Assembly (NCBI RefSeq): GCF_015595025.1
Contig: NZ_JADNRL010000019.1
Coordinates: forward strand, 357,354-420,966
Source: Halomonas sp. KAO
GTDB taxonomy: Bacteria > Pseudomonadota > Gammaproteobacteria > Pseudomonadales > Halomonadaceae
Length of the DNA stretch: 63,613 nt
Direction: 5' to 3'
Notes under the pieces: model-generated
Databases searched by the model: none
Told to the model about the DNA's origin: nothing
What the model saw: the letters and a program-made list of their open reading frames with translations, nothing else
Shown: positions 25,793 through 33,062 of the stretch, piece after piece
Numbering within the stretch: the first letter of the stretch is position 1
Layout: the number at the start of each line of letters is the position of its first letter
Made by a program: the position numbers and the translations under genes

Positions 25793-26467
25793 ATGATCGT
25801 CTTGGTGATCGTTCTGCTGTTGGCTCTCTTCCTGCTGCCCAATGTCTGGGCCCAGTGGGTGCTCAAGCGTCATGCACGGGGGCGCGATGACTATCCCGGC
25901 AGCGGGGCGGAGCTGGCCGAGCATCTGCTGCGCCGCCTCGGCATCGAGGGCGTTCGAGTGGAGGCGACCGAGCGGGGCGATCACTACGACCCCGAGGCGC
26001 GCTGCGTGCGGCTCTCCCCCGAGGTGTACCGGGGGCGCTCCCTCACCGCCGTCACCGTGGCGGCCCACGAGGTGGGGCATGCCATCCAGCACCACCAGGG
26101 CTATGCGCCGCTGCTGGCGCGCTCGCGCCTGGTCGCGGTGGCCCAGAGGGCCGAGAAGCTCGGCGCGCTGCTGATGATGGCCGCGCCCTTCCTGTTCGTG
26201 CTGACCCGCCTGCCCGGTGGGCTTGCCATCGTGGTGGCCGCGGCGGTGATCAGCTTCGGCACCGCCGCACTGGTACACCTGGTGACCCTGCCGGTGGAGT
26301 TCGATGCCAGCTTCCAGCGTGCCCTGCCACTGCTCAAGCAGTATATCCCGCCCGGCGACATGGCCGGTGCCCGCCATGTGCTGACCGCCTGCGCCTTTAC
26401 CTATGTGGCGGCGTCGCTGTCGAGCATTCTCAACCTGGGGCGCTGGTTGGTAATCCTCAGGCGCTGA
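25793..26467 (+). CDS. YugP-type membrane zinc metallopeptidase
   Basis: About 224 residues with an N-terminal membrane helix (MIVLVIVLLLALFLLPNVWA), the zinc motif HEVGHAIQHHQGY and two or three further helices (KLGALLMMAAPFLFVL, GLAIVVAAAVISFGTAA). The PVEFDASFQRALPLL block is characteristic of the YugP family. Substrates are unknown. The start is ambiguous among GTG 25784, GTG 25790 and ATG 25793, none with a strong ribosome site. I prefer the ATG. Confidence 0.85.
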   Translation: MIVLVIVLLLALFLLPNVWAQWVLKRHARGRDDYPGSGAELAEHLLRRLGIEGVRVEATERGDHYDPEARCVRLSPEVYRGRSLTAVTVAAHEVGHAIQHHQGYAPLLARSRLVAVAQRAEKLGALLMMAAPFLFVLTRLPGGLAIVVAAAVISFGTAALVHLVTLPVEFDASFQRALPLLKQYIPPGDMAGARHVLTACAFTYVAASLSSILNLGRWLVILRR

Positions 26468-26510
26468 AGGCCGGGCCCGGGATGAACGGCAGGCGGGCGA
26501 GGCCACCCAG

Positions 26511-26550
26511 CAACACAAGAGCCGCTCCGATGAGCGGCTCTCGTGTTGTC
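26511..26550. terminator. Bidirectional terminator hairpin between metallopeptidase and GlsB genes
   Basis: A 16-bp inverted repeat (AACACAAGAGCCGCTC / GAGCGGCTCTCGTGTT) with one mismatch and a 4-nt loop, lying between convergent genes. There is no long T run. Confidence 0.7.
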
Positions 26551-26573
26551 TGCCGGCCGGGCCGGTCGCTGCA

Positions 26574-26822
26574 TCACTTGCTGATCATGCGGTAGGCGCC
26601 GAGCAGTACCAGGGCACCCAGGATAGCGGTGACAAAGCTCCCCAGGCTGAAGTCGCCCATGGAACCCATGCCGACCATCGAGCCCAGCCAGCCGCCCACG
26701 AAGGCGCCGCCGATGCCGATCAGGATGGTGACGATGATGCCACCGGGGTCCTTGCCGGGCATGATCCACTTGGCCAGCACACCAGCGATCAGGCCGAACA
26801 GTATCCATGCTAGAACACCCAT
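26574..26822 (-). CDS. GlsB/YeaQ/YmgE family small membrane protein
   Basis: An 82-residue hydrophobic protein with three glycine-rich helices: GVLAWILFGLIAGVLAKWI, GIIVTILIGIGGAFVGGWLG and FVTAILGALVLLGAYRMI. The PGKDPGG loop is a family mark. These transglycosylase-associated proteins are commonly stress-induced, but their activity is unproven. The gene stands alone between a terminator and the regulatory gap before the cupredoxin operon. Confidence 0.9.
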   Translation of the reverse strand: MGVLAWILFGLIAGVLAKWIMPGKDPGGIIVTILIGIGGAFVGGWLGSMVGMGSMGDFSLGSFVTAILGALVLLGAYRMISK

Positions 26823-27057
26823 CTTGCTCTCCTTGCTTGCTGGTAGGGGGATTTTCAGTCTGGCATACCTCCCTATCCGGCTCCAAGGTCCCGGTGGCTT
26901 CCCCCCTCCTCGTCACTCGGCACGATAATCTCGTTCCCTGAACAGGCCACGACTCGGTTTCATGTGATGGGGTGGAAACCCTTTGCGGGGCTGCTGCAAC
27001 CAACGGGTAGATGCGCCGCTGGCGCGCATCATCAACCCGCTGGAGGGAGGCGTCACC
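26823..27057 (+). promoter_or_regulatory. Upstream region of the cupredoxin/ECF operon
   Basis: A 235-bp gap between divergent units. A 7-bp stem (GATGCGC / GCGCATC, 27010-27030) lies just before the ribosome site GGAGG (about 27046-27050). A GGAAACC at about 26974 vaguely resembles an ECF -35 box, but no matching -10 is found. I see no gene here. Confidence 0.3.
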
Positions 27058-27492
27058 ATGAATACCTTCAAGACACTGACAATCGGGCTGGGAGTAGCCG
27101 GGCTGCTGGGCGGTCTCTGCTCACAGGCAGTGGCCCATGATGAAGAAGCGCTGCGTCAGGCGCCGCCTGCATCACCCTATGTAAAGGTGAGTGATGCGCT
27201 GCCGCTGCCGGAGTTTATCCCCGGGCTCGGTACGCTCTTCGTCGACCCCGACACCCTGCCGGCCGGTCCCTTCCTGGCCTATGATCGCGAGGGGCAGCTG
27301 TCGGCCACCGTCTACATGACGCCGCTGGCCGCGCTGGAGGAGGGGGCGGCCTTCAATGATATGGCGGTGGGCCTGCATCCTGTCGAGTCGGTGGATATCT
27401 ACTATAACGCCGGCCATCCCGGCGTGGATGAGCCCCATGCCCATGTCGTGCTGTTCCACGACAGCGAGGCGAAGGCGAGGCTGACCCCATGA
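27058..27492 (+). CDS. Exported protein, TTHB210/DUF5602-like
   Basis: A 144-residue secreted protein with signal peptide MNTFKTLTIGLGVAGLLGGL and cleavage after AVA. The mature part has PFLAYDREGQLSATVYMTPL, VESVDIYYNAGHPGVDEPHAHVV (written here in part) and LFHDSEAKA. The His-rich HPG...PHAHV block resembles TTHB210-like (DUF5602) proteins and could bind metal. The ATG at 27058 follows GGAGGCGTCACC. It overlaps the cupredoxin gene by ATGA and is the first gene of a three-gene operon ending in a sigma factor. Function is unknown. Confidence 0.7.
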   Translation: MNTFKTLTIGLGVAGLLGGLCSQAVAHDEEALRQAPPASPYVKVSDALPLPEFIPGLGTLFVDPDTLPAGPFLAYDREGQLSATVYMTPLAALEEGAAFNDMAVGLHPVESVDIYYNAGHPGVDEPHAHVVLFHDSEAKARLTP

Positions 27493-28010
27493 GCCTGACT
27501 CGGCGCCGCTTCCTGGCCATGAGCGGCGGCATCGCCGCTCTGGCCGCGCTGCCCCTGGCCATCGCCCAGCCGGCACATGAGGTCGAGATCGCCATGCTCG
27601 GCACGGCGCGCGGCGAGCGGGTGTGGTTTGCGCCACTGGGAATCGCGGTGGCGCCATCGACGCGCGTGCGCTTCGTCAATCGAGACCCCGGCAACAGCCA
27701 TACGGCCACGAGCTATCACCCGGCGAACTTCGAGCGAACGCAGCGCATTCCCGATGCGGCCGTCCCGTTTCACAGCGGGTTTCTGCTGCCGGGTGACACC
27801 TTCGAGGTGGTGCTGGATGCCCCGGGGGTCTATGACTACTACTGCCTGCCCCATGAGCGGGCGGGCATGGTGGGGCGCATCGTGGTGGGCACCCCGGAGA
27901 CTCCGGGATGGCAGGGGGCGGTCGTCGAGACGGATCACGCCGCCGCGGCGCTGCCGTCGGTGGAGCGGATTCTTGTACACGGCCAGGTGATGCCGGAGGA
28001 GGCTGCATGA
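27489..28010 (+). CDS. Tat-exported plastocyanin-like cupredoxin
   Basis: A 173-residue protein with a twin-arginine signal (LTRRRFLAMSGG, then a hydrophobic run). It has a single cupredoxin domain with complete type 1 copper ligands: His71 (NSHTAT), Cys119, His122 and Met127 in the plastocyanin spacing C-X2-H-X4-M (YCLPHERAGM). It should bind copper in the periplasm and carry electrons or sense copper/redox state. A short C-terminal extension (about 135-173) includes a further His. The gene is coupled by ATGA on both sides. Confidence 0.85.
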   Translation: MSLTRRRFLAMSGGIAALAALPLAIAQPAHEVEIAMLGTARGERVWFAPLGIAVAPSTRVRFVNRDPGNSHTATSYHPANFERTQRIPDAAVPFHSGFLLPGDTFEVVLDAPGVYDYYCLPHERAGMVGRIVVGTPETPGWQGAVVETDHAAAALPSVERILVHGQVMPEEAA

Positions 28011-28741
28011 CACATCGTCTGCGCGGTCTTGAGTCGCCCGAGTGGTTGGTGCCGGCGCTAGTCGGTGAGGCAGAGAGCGAACTGGTTGCCCGGGCGCGGC
28101 GCGGCGACGAGGCGGCGGTGCGGGAGCTGGTGCGACGCTTCAATCCGCGGCTGTTTCGTGTCGCGCGTGGCCTGCTGGACAGCGATGCCGCCGCGGAGGA
28201 GGCGGTGCAGGAGGCCTATGTGGCGGCCTTCACGCGGCTCGATACCTTTCGTGGCACGGCGCGATTCTCCACCTGGCTGACCCGCATCGTGATCAACCAG
28301 GCCAGGATGCAGTGGCGTCGCCGGCGTCCGCTGGAGGAGTACGACACCGTGGATGAAGGCGATACCGATGACACCGTGGTGGTCTTTCCCGGTATCGGTC
28401 CCGACGCCCTCGAGGCGGGGCTCGGTCGCCGGGAGTTTCGAGCCCTGCTGGAGGAAGCCCTCGACGAGCTGGCGCCGGAGTTCCGGCTGCCTTTCTTGAT
28501 GCACGAGGTCGAGGGCATGGGGGTCTTCGCCATCGCTCGGGACCTGGGCATCAACCCCGCGACCATCAAGACGCGGCTGTTTCGGGCGCGTCGCAAGCTG
28601 CGTGCCCGCCTGGAGGTGAAGATGAAGGGAGGCTTTGGCGAGGTCTTTCCCTTCGATGGCGCGCGCTGTGCCGGCATGGCGGAGCGTGTCGTCGAGCGGC
28701 TTGTGGCGGCGGGGCAGATCACCCCGCCCGATTGGCGATGA
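28007..28741 (+). CDS. ECF-type sigma-70 family RNA polymerase sigma factor
   Basis: A 244-residue group IV sigma factor. Region 2 is LVRRFNPRLFRVARGLLDSD, EEAVQEAYVAAFTRLDTFRG and FSTWLTRIVINQARMQWRRRR. Region 4 is RALLEEALDELAPEFRLPFL, then the helix-turn-helix GMGVFAIARDLGINPATIKTRLFRARRKLRARL. A short C-terminal tail (PFDGARCAGMAERVVERLV) is a feature seen in some ECF groups. No anti-sigma gene is next to it. The copper or redox state of the upstream secreted proteins may feed into control, which is inference. ATG overlaps the cupredoxin stop. The end overlaps convergent cmoB by 23 bp. Confidence 0.88.
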   Translation: MTHRLRGLESPEWLVPALVGEAESELVARARRGDEAAVRELVRRFNPRLFRVARGLLDSDAAAEEAVQEAYVAAFTRLDTFRGTARFSTWLTRIVINQARMQWRRRRPLEEYDTVDEGDTDDTVVVFPGIGPDALEAGLGRREFRALLEEALDELAPEFRLPFLMHEVEGMGVFAIARDLGINPATIKTRLFRARRKLRARLEVKMKGGFGEVFPFDGARCAGMAERVVERLVAAGQITPPDWR

Positions 28742-29711
28742 TCACCGCGCGGCGCGGTGCCGGGTAGCCCTCTCGAGTGCGGCTCGGATCGTCGGGATCG
28801 AGAAAGTCCGTCAGCGACTGGAAGGTCATCCAGTCGGTGGCGCGCTGCTCGTCGGTGGTGGTCACCGCCTCGTCCACCACGCGCATGTTCTCGAAGCCGC
28901 AGCGCTCGAGCCAGTGGCAGAGGGCGGCGGAGGAGGGCAGGAAATAGACATTGGGCATGGCGGCGTAGCGCTCCCCGGGCAGCAGCACCGTGGTGGCATC
29001 CCCCTCGACCACCAGCGTCTCCAGCACCAGCTCGCCACCGGGCCGGAGCGCCTCCTTGAGCTGCTGCAGATGCTCCAGCGGGGAGGGGCGGTGGTAGAGC
29101 ACGCCCATGGAGAACACCGTATCGAAGAAGCCGAGATTCTTGGGCACCTCCTCGATGCCCACCGGCAGGAAGTGGGTGCGCAGGCCATCGGCATCGCCGA
29201 CGAAGTGGCGTACCGCCCGGAACTGCCAGAAGAAACGCGGCGAGGGGTCGATCACCAGCACGAAGGCGGCCCCCGCGCCGGCCATTCGCCAGCCGTGGTA
29301 GCCGCTGCCGCCGCCTACATCGAGGATGCGCCGGCCGGCCAGCGGCGCCAGATGAGGAGCGACGCGCTGCCACTTCCAGTCGGAGCGCCACTCGCTGTCG
29401 ATATGAATCCCGCCCAGTGAGAATGGGCCCTTGCGCCAGGGGGCGAGCTTCCTGAGCAGGTTCTCGCACTGGCGGCGCTGGCTGGTGGGGAGTTCCATAT
29501 TGACCGCGACGGTATCGCTATCCAGCCGTACCTCGCGCGCATCGGGAAGCGTCGGCAGCTTGGTCACCGCCTTTTCCCAGGCGGGCAGGTCGCCGTGGCG
29601 CTTGCGGTCGAGGCCGCGGGCGAGCTGTTCGGGTAGTCGGGCCAGCCAGGTGTCGAGCCCCTGATCGAGGAGGGCCTGGTAGAGCTCGCGGTGCTCGGCG
29701 GCAATCGGCAT
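28719..29711 (-). CDS. cmoB: tRNA U34 carboxymethyltransferase CmoB
   Basis: Transfers the carboxymethyl group of carboxy-SAM to 5-hydroxyuridine 34 of tRNA to form cmo5U. The 330 residues match CmoB: WRKGPFSLGGIHIDSEWRSD, SAM motif ILDVGGGSGYHGWRMAG, DPSPRFFWQFRAVRHF, FSMGVLYHRPSPLEHL and FVDP-like FLDPDDPSRTREGYPAPRRA. The last 23 bp overlap the ECF sigma gene. Its usual partner cmoA is 3.4 kb away at 33063 on the same strand. Confidence 0.95.
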   Translation of the reverse strand: MPIAAEHRELYQALLDQGLDTWLARLPEQLARGLDRKRHGDLPAWEKAVTKLPTLPDAREVRLDSDTVAVNMELPTSQRRQCENLLRKLAPWRKGPFSLGGIHIDSEWRSDWKWQRVAPHLAPLAGRRILDVGGGSGYHGWRMAGAGAAFVLVIDPSPRFFWQFRAVRHFVGDADGLRTHFLPVGIEEVPKNLGFFDTVFSMGVLYHRPSPLEHLQQLKEALRPGGELVLETLVVEGDATTVLLPGERYAAMPNVYFLPSSAALCHWLERCGFENMRVVDEAVTTTDEQRATDWMTFQSLTDFLDPDDPSRTREGYPAPRRAVIIANRAG

Positions 29712-30019
29712 GGTTCAGGCCTCGTGTGGCGTCTGCGTGGCGTCTGCGTGGCGGTCTGCGGCAGGGCGACTGCCGGGGCACCGCGGCGTAGTGTACCGGA
29801 TGGGATCCGGGGATGACGACCGTCGTTGGTTATATGACTCCATACTCTCGAAGTCTGAAGCCTCCCGAAATCCCGGGACGGTTCGCATCCTGATGCCGGC
29901 CATTTTGCCCCAGAGGACAACCCGGCCGGCTTCGCGAATGCCATTGCCGCCTTCCTTGAAGACGAGGGCTACACCTGATGACCAGGAGACAATGTGAAGG
30001 TAGGAGAGGAGGACAGACG
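29712..30019 (+). other. Gap upstream of cmoB, mostly scar tissue
   Basis: This 308-bp stretch has a short direct repeat (GCGTCTGCGTG twice, 29729-29751) and a decayed reading frame at its right end, listed separately. It is where cmoA would normally adjoin cmoB. I see no clear promoter for cmoB. Confidence 0.5.
29886..29978 (+). pseudogene. 3' remnant of an alpha/beta-hydrolase gene
   Basis: Thirty codons before a TGA encode HPDAGHFAPEDNP followed by GFANAIAAFLEDEGYT. This is the typical end of haloalkane-dehalogenase or epoxide-hydrolase-like alpha/beta hydrolases: the catalytic His in D-A-G-H-F, then E-D-x-P and a final helix ending in the F-L-E motif. The frame closes upstream at a TGA near 29858, and no rest of the gene is visible. 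It is a truncated leftover of a gene that once read rightward here. Confidence 0.65.
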
Positions 30020-30592
30020 CTATCGACCCCAAGGGTAGAGCCGTGGGATCCACCACGTCAGAAACGCACCAATCGCAACAGAAAGGACCGTACCAACTGT
30101 GAACAGCGTCCAGCTGTTCGGACGGATCGCACCGAGGGCCACGATCAAGATGAGAATGGGCAGATCGAGGTAGTGCGTGAACGTCGGCACGACCTTGCCC
30201 CGCTCCCGTTCTAGCTCTGGCGTCATCCGTCCCTGCTTCAGGGCCTCCCTGGTCATGCGGCGAAGGCGCATGAAGTACAGGCGCGTGACGGTGTTCCCCT
30301 CGATAAACTCCAGAGAGAAAAGCAACACCATTCCGCCGAGCCACGGTAAGGTGAGGAGTGCGGCGCCACCGTAGTAGCGGATGATCATCCAGGCCCCGGA
30401 ACCGAGCAGCAGCAGTGCGCCCGGGACCACAAGCCCGTCATAGAAGACGGCAATGTTGCGTACCGCCTCAGCGAACGGACCCAGCTCGCGCAACTGACGT
30501 GACCGGATATCGGCAAACCAGACACCGATCAGCCCCGCCCCCATCAGAATGGCACCGAGGAGGTGGGCGAACTTCAGTAGCTGGTAGGTCAT
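30020..30592 (-). CDS. DUF2269 family membrane protein
   Basis: A 190-residue integral membrane protein. MTYQLLKFAHLLGAILMGAG is a DUF2269-type start (K-x-x-H helix). Further helices are near GLVVPGALLLLGSGAWMIIR, LTLPWLGGMVLLFSLEFIEG, YLDLPILILIVALGAI and the C-terminal TVGTVLSVAIGAFLTWWIP. A charged loop (RLRRMTREALKQGRMTPELE) lies in the middle. Function is unknown. It follows the membrane gene at 30603 by 10 nt and probably belongs to an operon headed by the MarR gene. Codon use is less GC-biased than in flanking core genes, suggesting acquisition. Confidence 0.75.
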   Translation of the reverse strand: MTYQLLKFAHLLGAILMGAGLIGVWFADIRSRQLRELGPFAEAVRNIAVFYDGLVVPGALLLLGSGAWMIIRYYGGAALLTLPWLGGMVLLFSLEFIEGNTVTRLYFMRLRRMTREALKQGRMTPELERERGKVVPTFTHYLDLPILILIVALGAIRPNSWTLFTVGTVLSVAIGAFLTWWIPRLYPWGR

Positions 30593-30602
30593 GGCGCGTT
30601 TC

Positions 30603-31055
30603 TCAGCGGGGGGGCTGCGCGATCGGTTGGCCAGCCATCAGGCGAAGGCCGTCACGAAAGTTGAGGCCCAGAAGGGTGAGCTGGATCAGTCCGACCAGTA
30701 GTTCTACGACCTGAACGGCGTAGAAGAGCTGGTCGAATTCGCCAGAGGCAGCCTTGCTGTCGAGGTAGAAGGCGGCGGGAACCAGGATCAGCAGACCGTT
30801 CGCCGCGAGCAGACGCATCCGCTTCTTCTTGGTGTCGAGGATGCGTCCCTGACGGCCCCTGGCCAGGAAAAAGCCGCTGCCACCGGTCATGGCCAGGGCC
30901 GGTATCAACACGAGCATGCCATAGAGGATTGCGCGTTTGACCGAGGCGATCGCTTCGTACGAGAGAAAGAGCTCGGAGACAGCGGTCGACATCCAGAACG
31001 TCAGAATCGTCAGTGTCGCGATGGCACCAGCGCCGGCATGCAATGCAGGTTTCAT
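30603..31055 (-). CDS. Small membrane protein, function unknown
   Basis: A 150-residue protein with four predicted helices: ATLTILTFWMSTAVSELFLS, ILYGMLVLIPALAMTGGSGF, LLAANGLLILVPAAFYLDSK and FYAVQVVELLVGLIQLTLLG. No motif is recognised. ATG 31055 has GAGG 8 nt upstream. A further upstream in-frame ATG at 31073 would overlap the MarR stop. It lies between MarR and DUF2269 genes in the same direction, so it is likely co-regulated by MarR. Confidence 0.7.
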   Translation of the reverse strand: MKPALHAGAGAIATLTILTFWMSTAVSELFLSYEAIASVKRAILYGMLVLIPALAMTGGSGFFLARGRQGRILDTKKKRMRLLAANGLLILVPAAFYLDSKAASGEFDQLFYAVQVVELLVGLIQLTLLGLNFRDGLRLMAGQPIAQPPR

Positions 31056-31069
31056 GGGGACGTCCTCAA

Positions 31070-31516
31070 TCAAGGGGGGGAGTCAAGGCGATCCGCGAGC
31101 GTGTGCAGGACACGCACAGCGGCTTCCAGGTCCTGTGCAGGGAGGTCGGCCGCAAGCTGGTTGGCCCAACGCGCCTGGACTTCGTCGACTTCCGCCAGCG
31201 TCTGCTGGCCTCGATCGGTCGGCTGATAGAACGGAGAGCGCTTGTGCCCCGGGTTCGGTTGCGCTTCGAGGAGCCCTTCCTCCAGCAGCAGGTTGACCTG
31301 TTTCTGCACGCCCTGTCGGCTGATACCCATGCGCTGGGCGATTTGCGGGGCGGTCAAGGGCGTGGCAGCCAGCTCAATCGCCCCCAGGACCTGCCAGCGG
31401 GCGCTGGTGAGGCCGAGCGGTGCGACGAGCGCATCGCCGGCCGCCAATAAGCGACCATTGGTCCGAAAAACTGCCAGGATCAATCGGGTCAACCGCTCGC
31501 CCTCGTCTGTACGCAT
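31070..31516 (-). CDS. MarR family transcriptional regulator
   Basis: A 148-residue winged-helix regulator. It has LGLTSARWQVLGAIELAATP, the recognition helix region PQIAQRMGISRQGVQKQVNL and the wing LLEAQPNPGHKRSPFYQPTD, with helices at both ends for dimerisation. ATG 31516 has GAGGAAGAG just upstream. MarR proteins usually repress their own operon and respond to small phenolic or lipophilic ligands. Here the operon would be marR and two membrane proteins. Candidate operators lie upstream. Confidence 0.88.
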   Translation of the reverse strand: MRTDEGERLTRLILAVFRTNGRLLAAGDALVAPLGLTSARWQVLGAIELAATPLTAPQIAQRMGISRQGVQKQVNLLLEEGLLEAQPNPGHKRSPFYQPTDRGQQTLAEVDEVQARWANQLAADLPAQDLEAAVRVLHTLADRLDSPP

Positions 31517-31628
31517 CGACTCTCTTCCTCGAGCATGATGACAACTGGTTTCCAATGTGGCAGCTATTCACCAATATAGCAACTCGTTGTCATGTTGCTG
31601 CGGTCAACTGTTTGGGCAAAGGGGGAAG
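31517..31628 (-). promoter_or_regulatory. Candidate promoter and operators of the MarR operon
   Basis: Two related sites lie in opposite orientation: ATGACAACTGGTTTCCAAT (plus strand, about 31537-31555) and ATGACAACGAGTTGCTAT (minus strand, about 31578-31595). The second overlaps a possible -10 TATATT, and TTGACC lies further upstream near 31610. AT content is higher than around. Paired half-similar sites in a MarR gene promoter suggest autoregulation. Confidence 0.4.
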
Positions 31629-33035
31629 CTAGAACGTCGACCAGCCGGTCGCCTCCATCAGCCGGTAGCGCCAGTAGCGCCAGGGCGTGGCATCGTCGCA
31701 TGCGTCGAAGGGGCGGCTATGGAGCTCGCCGCGCCGATTAAGCCAGTAGCGGGCGAAACTGTCCTGCGCCGCGCGAATCACCGGGTGGTCGCCGGCGGCC
31801 TCCAGCTGGATGTTGGCCTCGAAATTATGGTCGTCGAGGCTGCGTCGGCTGAGGTTGGCCGAGCCGATCAACAGGGTGGCGGGGCGCCCGCCGCCGTGGC
31901 GCAGCAGCCACTTGCCGTGGGCATGAGCCCGGGCGTTGCCGCTCCAGCGGATGGCCAGCCCGGCACGGGCCAGCTCGTGGGCCGCCTGGCGGTTGGGGAT
32001 GCCGGGGCTCGGACGGCCGAAATGGCTGTCGTTGGGATCGAGAAGCAGGCGCAGGGTCACGCCGCGACGGCGGGCGGCGACCAGGGCGCGGATCACCTGG
32101 CGGTGGGCCAGGTAGTAGGCGCAGAGGTCGAGCGTCTCGTCGGATCGGGCCTCGCGGATGAGGGCCAGCAGGGTATTGCGGATGGCGCCTTCGGTGAGCA
32201 GCCGCAGGCGGGGCAGGGCGGGCAGGGGCCCGGCAGCCGGCGGTGCCGGGCAGCGGGGCGCAGCGCGGAGGCCGGAGCGGCGAGCCAGCGCCAGCTCGCT
32301 ATGCAGCAGGTCCAGGGCTGCGGGGCCGGCCAGGCGCAGGGCGGCATTGCGGTAGTCGCGGCTGTCGCTGTCGGCGTTGGCCGAGCTCACCACCGCCCGC
32401 CAGCCGTCGCCGTGGTCCACCACCAGGGTCTTGCGGTGGTTGGCGTTGAAATTGAGCAGGGCCAGGTAGCTACGCAGGGTCACGCGCCCGGCGCCCAACG
32501 GGTTGGGCAGCCAGCCGCCCCGCGAGGAGTTGCCCAGGGGGCGGAACAGGCCGCGCCACAGCGCCGTCCAGGCGGGGTTGGGGTCGCGCCCCGGGGCCAG
32601 GTCGCAAATCACCGCTCGGATCCCGGCCCGGCGCAGCGCCTCGAGCTGGGGGGCGGGGCGACCGCCGTAGCAGTGGTTGATGGGGTCGACCAGCACCACC
32701 GCCTCGAGCCCCGGGACCCGGGCCTTGCGCCGGATCAGGGCCTGGCAGAGCGCGCGGCCCAGCGGGCCGTCGTCGAGCATGAAGAGGTCGACCACCACCA
32801 GGCGTCGGGCCTGGTCGATCAACCGCTGCCACTCGGCGAAGATCGTCTGGCGGCGCTGCAGCCGTCCCCGGGGATCGAGGAAGGCCTCGTCCAGCAACAG
32901 GGCGAGCGCCTCGGCGCGGCGCCAGGGGCCGATCACGTGCAGGCCCGGAGGAAGCGGCTTGCGACTGTGCCACCAGGCGGTGGCCACCCAGGCGAGGGCG
33001 GCCACCAGCAGCAGGCCGCTGAGCACTGCAGTCAT
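31629..33035 (-). CDS. Phospholipase D-like (cardiolipin synthase family) membrane protein
   Basis: A 468-residue protein with an N-terminal membrane helix (VLSGLLLVAALAWVATAWW) and two phospholipase D halves. The first HKD motif is complete, HRKTLVVD with GSSAN-like VVSSANADS after it. The second is HGKWLLRH followed by LIGSANLSRR, so the usual Asp is His. Family members swap phosphatidyl groups or cleave phosphodiesters. With one incomplete HKD its activity is uncertain. GGAGG lies before the ATG. The gene starts 27 nt after cmoA, so cmoA and this gene may be one transcript. Confidence 0.82.
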   Translation of the reverse strand: MTAVLSGLLLVAALAWVATAWWHSRKPLPPGLHVIGPWRRAEALALLLDEAFLDPRGRLQRRQTIFAEWQRLIDQARRLVVVDLFMLDDGPLGRALCQALIRRKARVPGLEAVVLVDPINHCYGGRPAPQLEALRRAGIRAVICDLAPGRDPNPAWTALWRGLFRPLGNSSRGGWLPNPLGAGRVTLRSYLALLNFNANHRKTLVVDHGDGWRAVVSSANADSDSRDYRNAALRLAGPAALDLLHSELALARRSGLRAAPRCPAPPAAGPLPALPRLRLLTEGAIRNTLLALIREARSDETLDLCAYYLAHRQVIRALVAARRRGVTLRLLLDPNDSHFGRPSPGIPNRQAAHELARAGLAIRWSGNARAHAHGKWLLRHGGGRPATLLIGSANLSRRSLDDHNFEANIQLEAAGDHPVIRAAQDSFARYWLNRRGELHSRPFDACDDATPWRYWRYRLMEATGWSTF

Positions 33036-33062
33036 GGGTCCTCCCGGCCTTGCCGGTACCGG

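Noticed and set aside
26970..27010. ECF-type autoregulated promoter before the cupredoxin operon
   Set aside because: A GGAAACC is present, but there is no -10 element at the usual 15-17 bp spacing.
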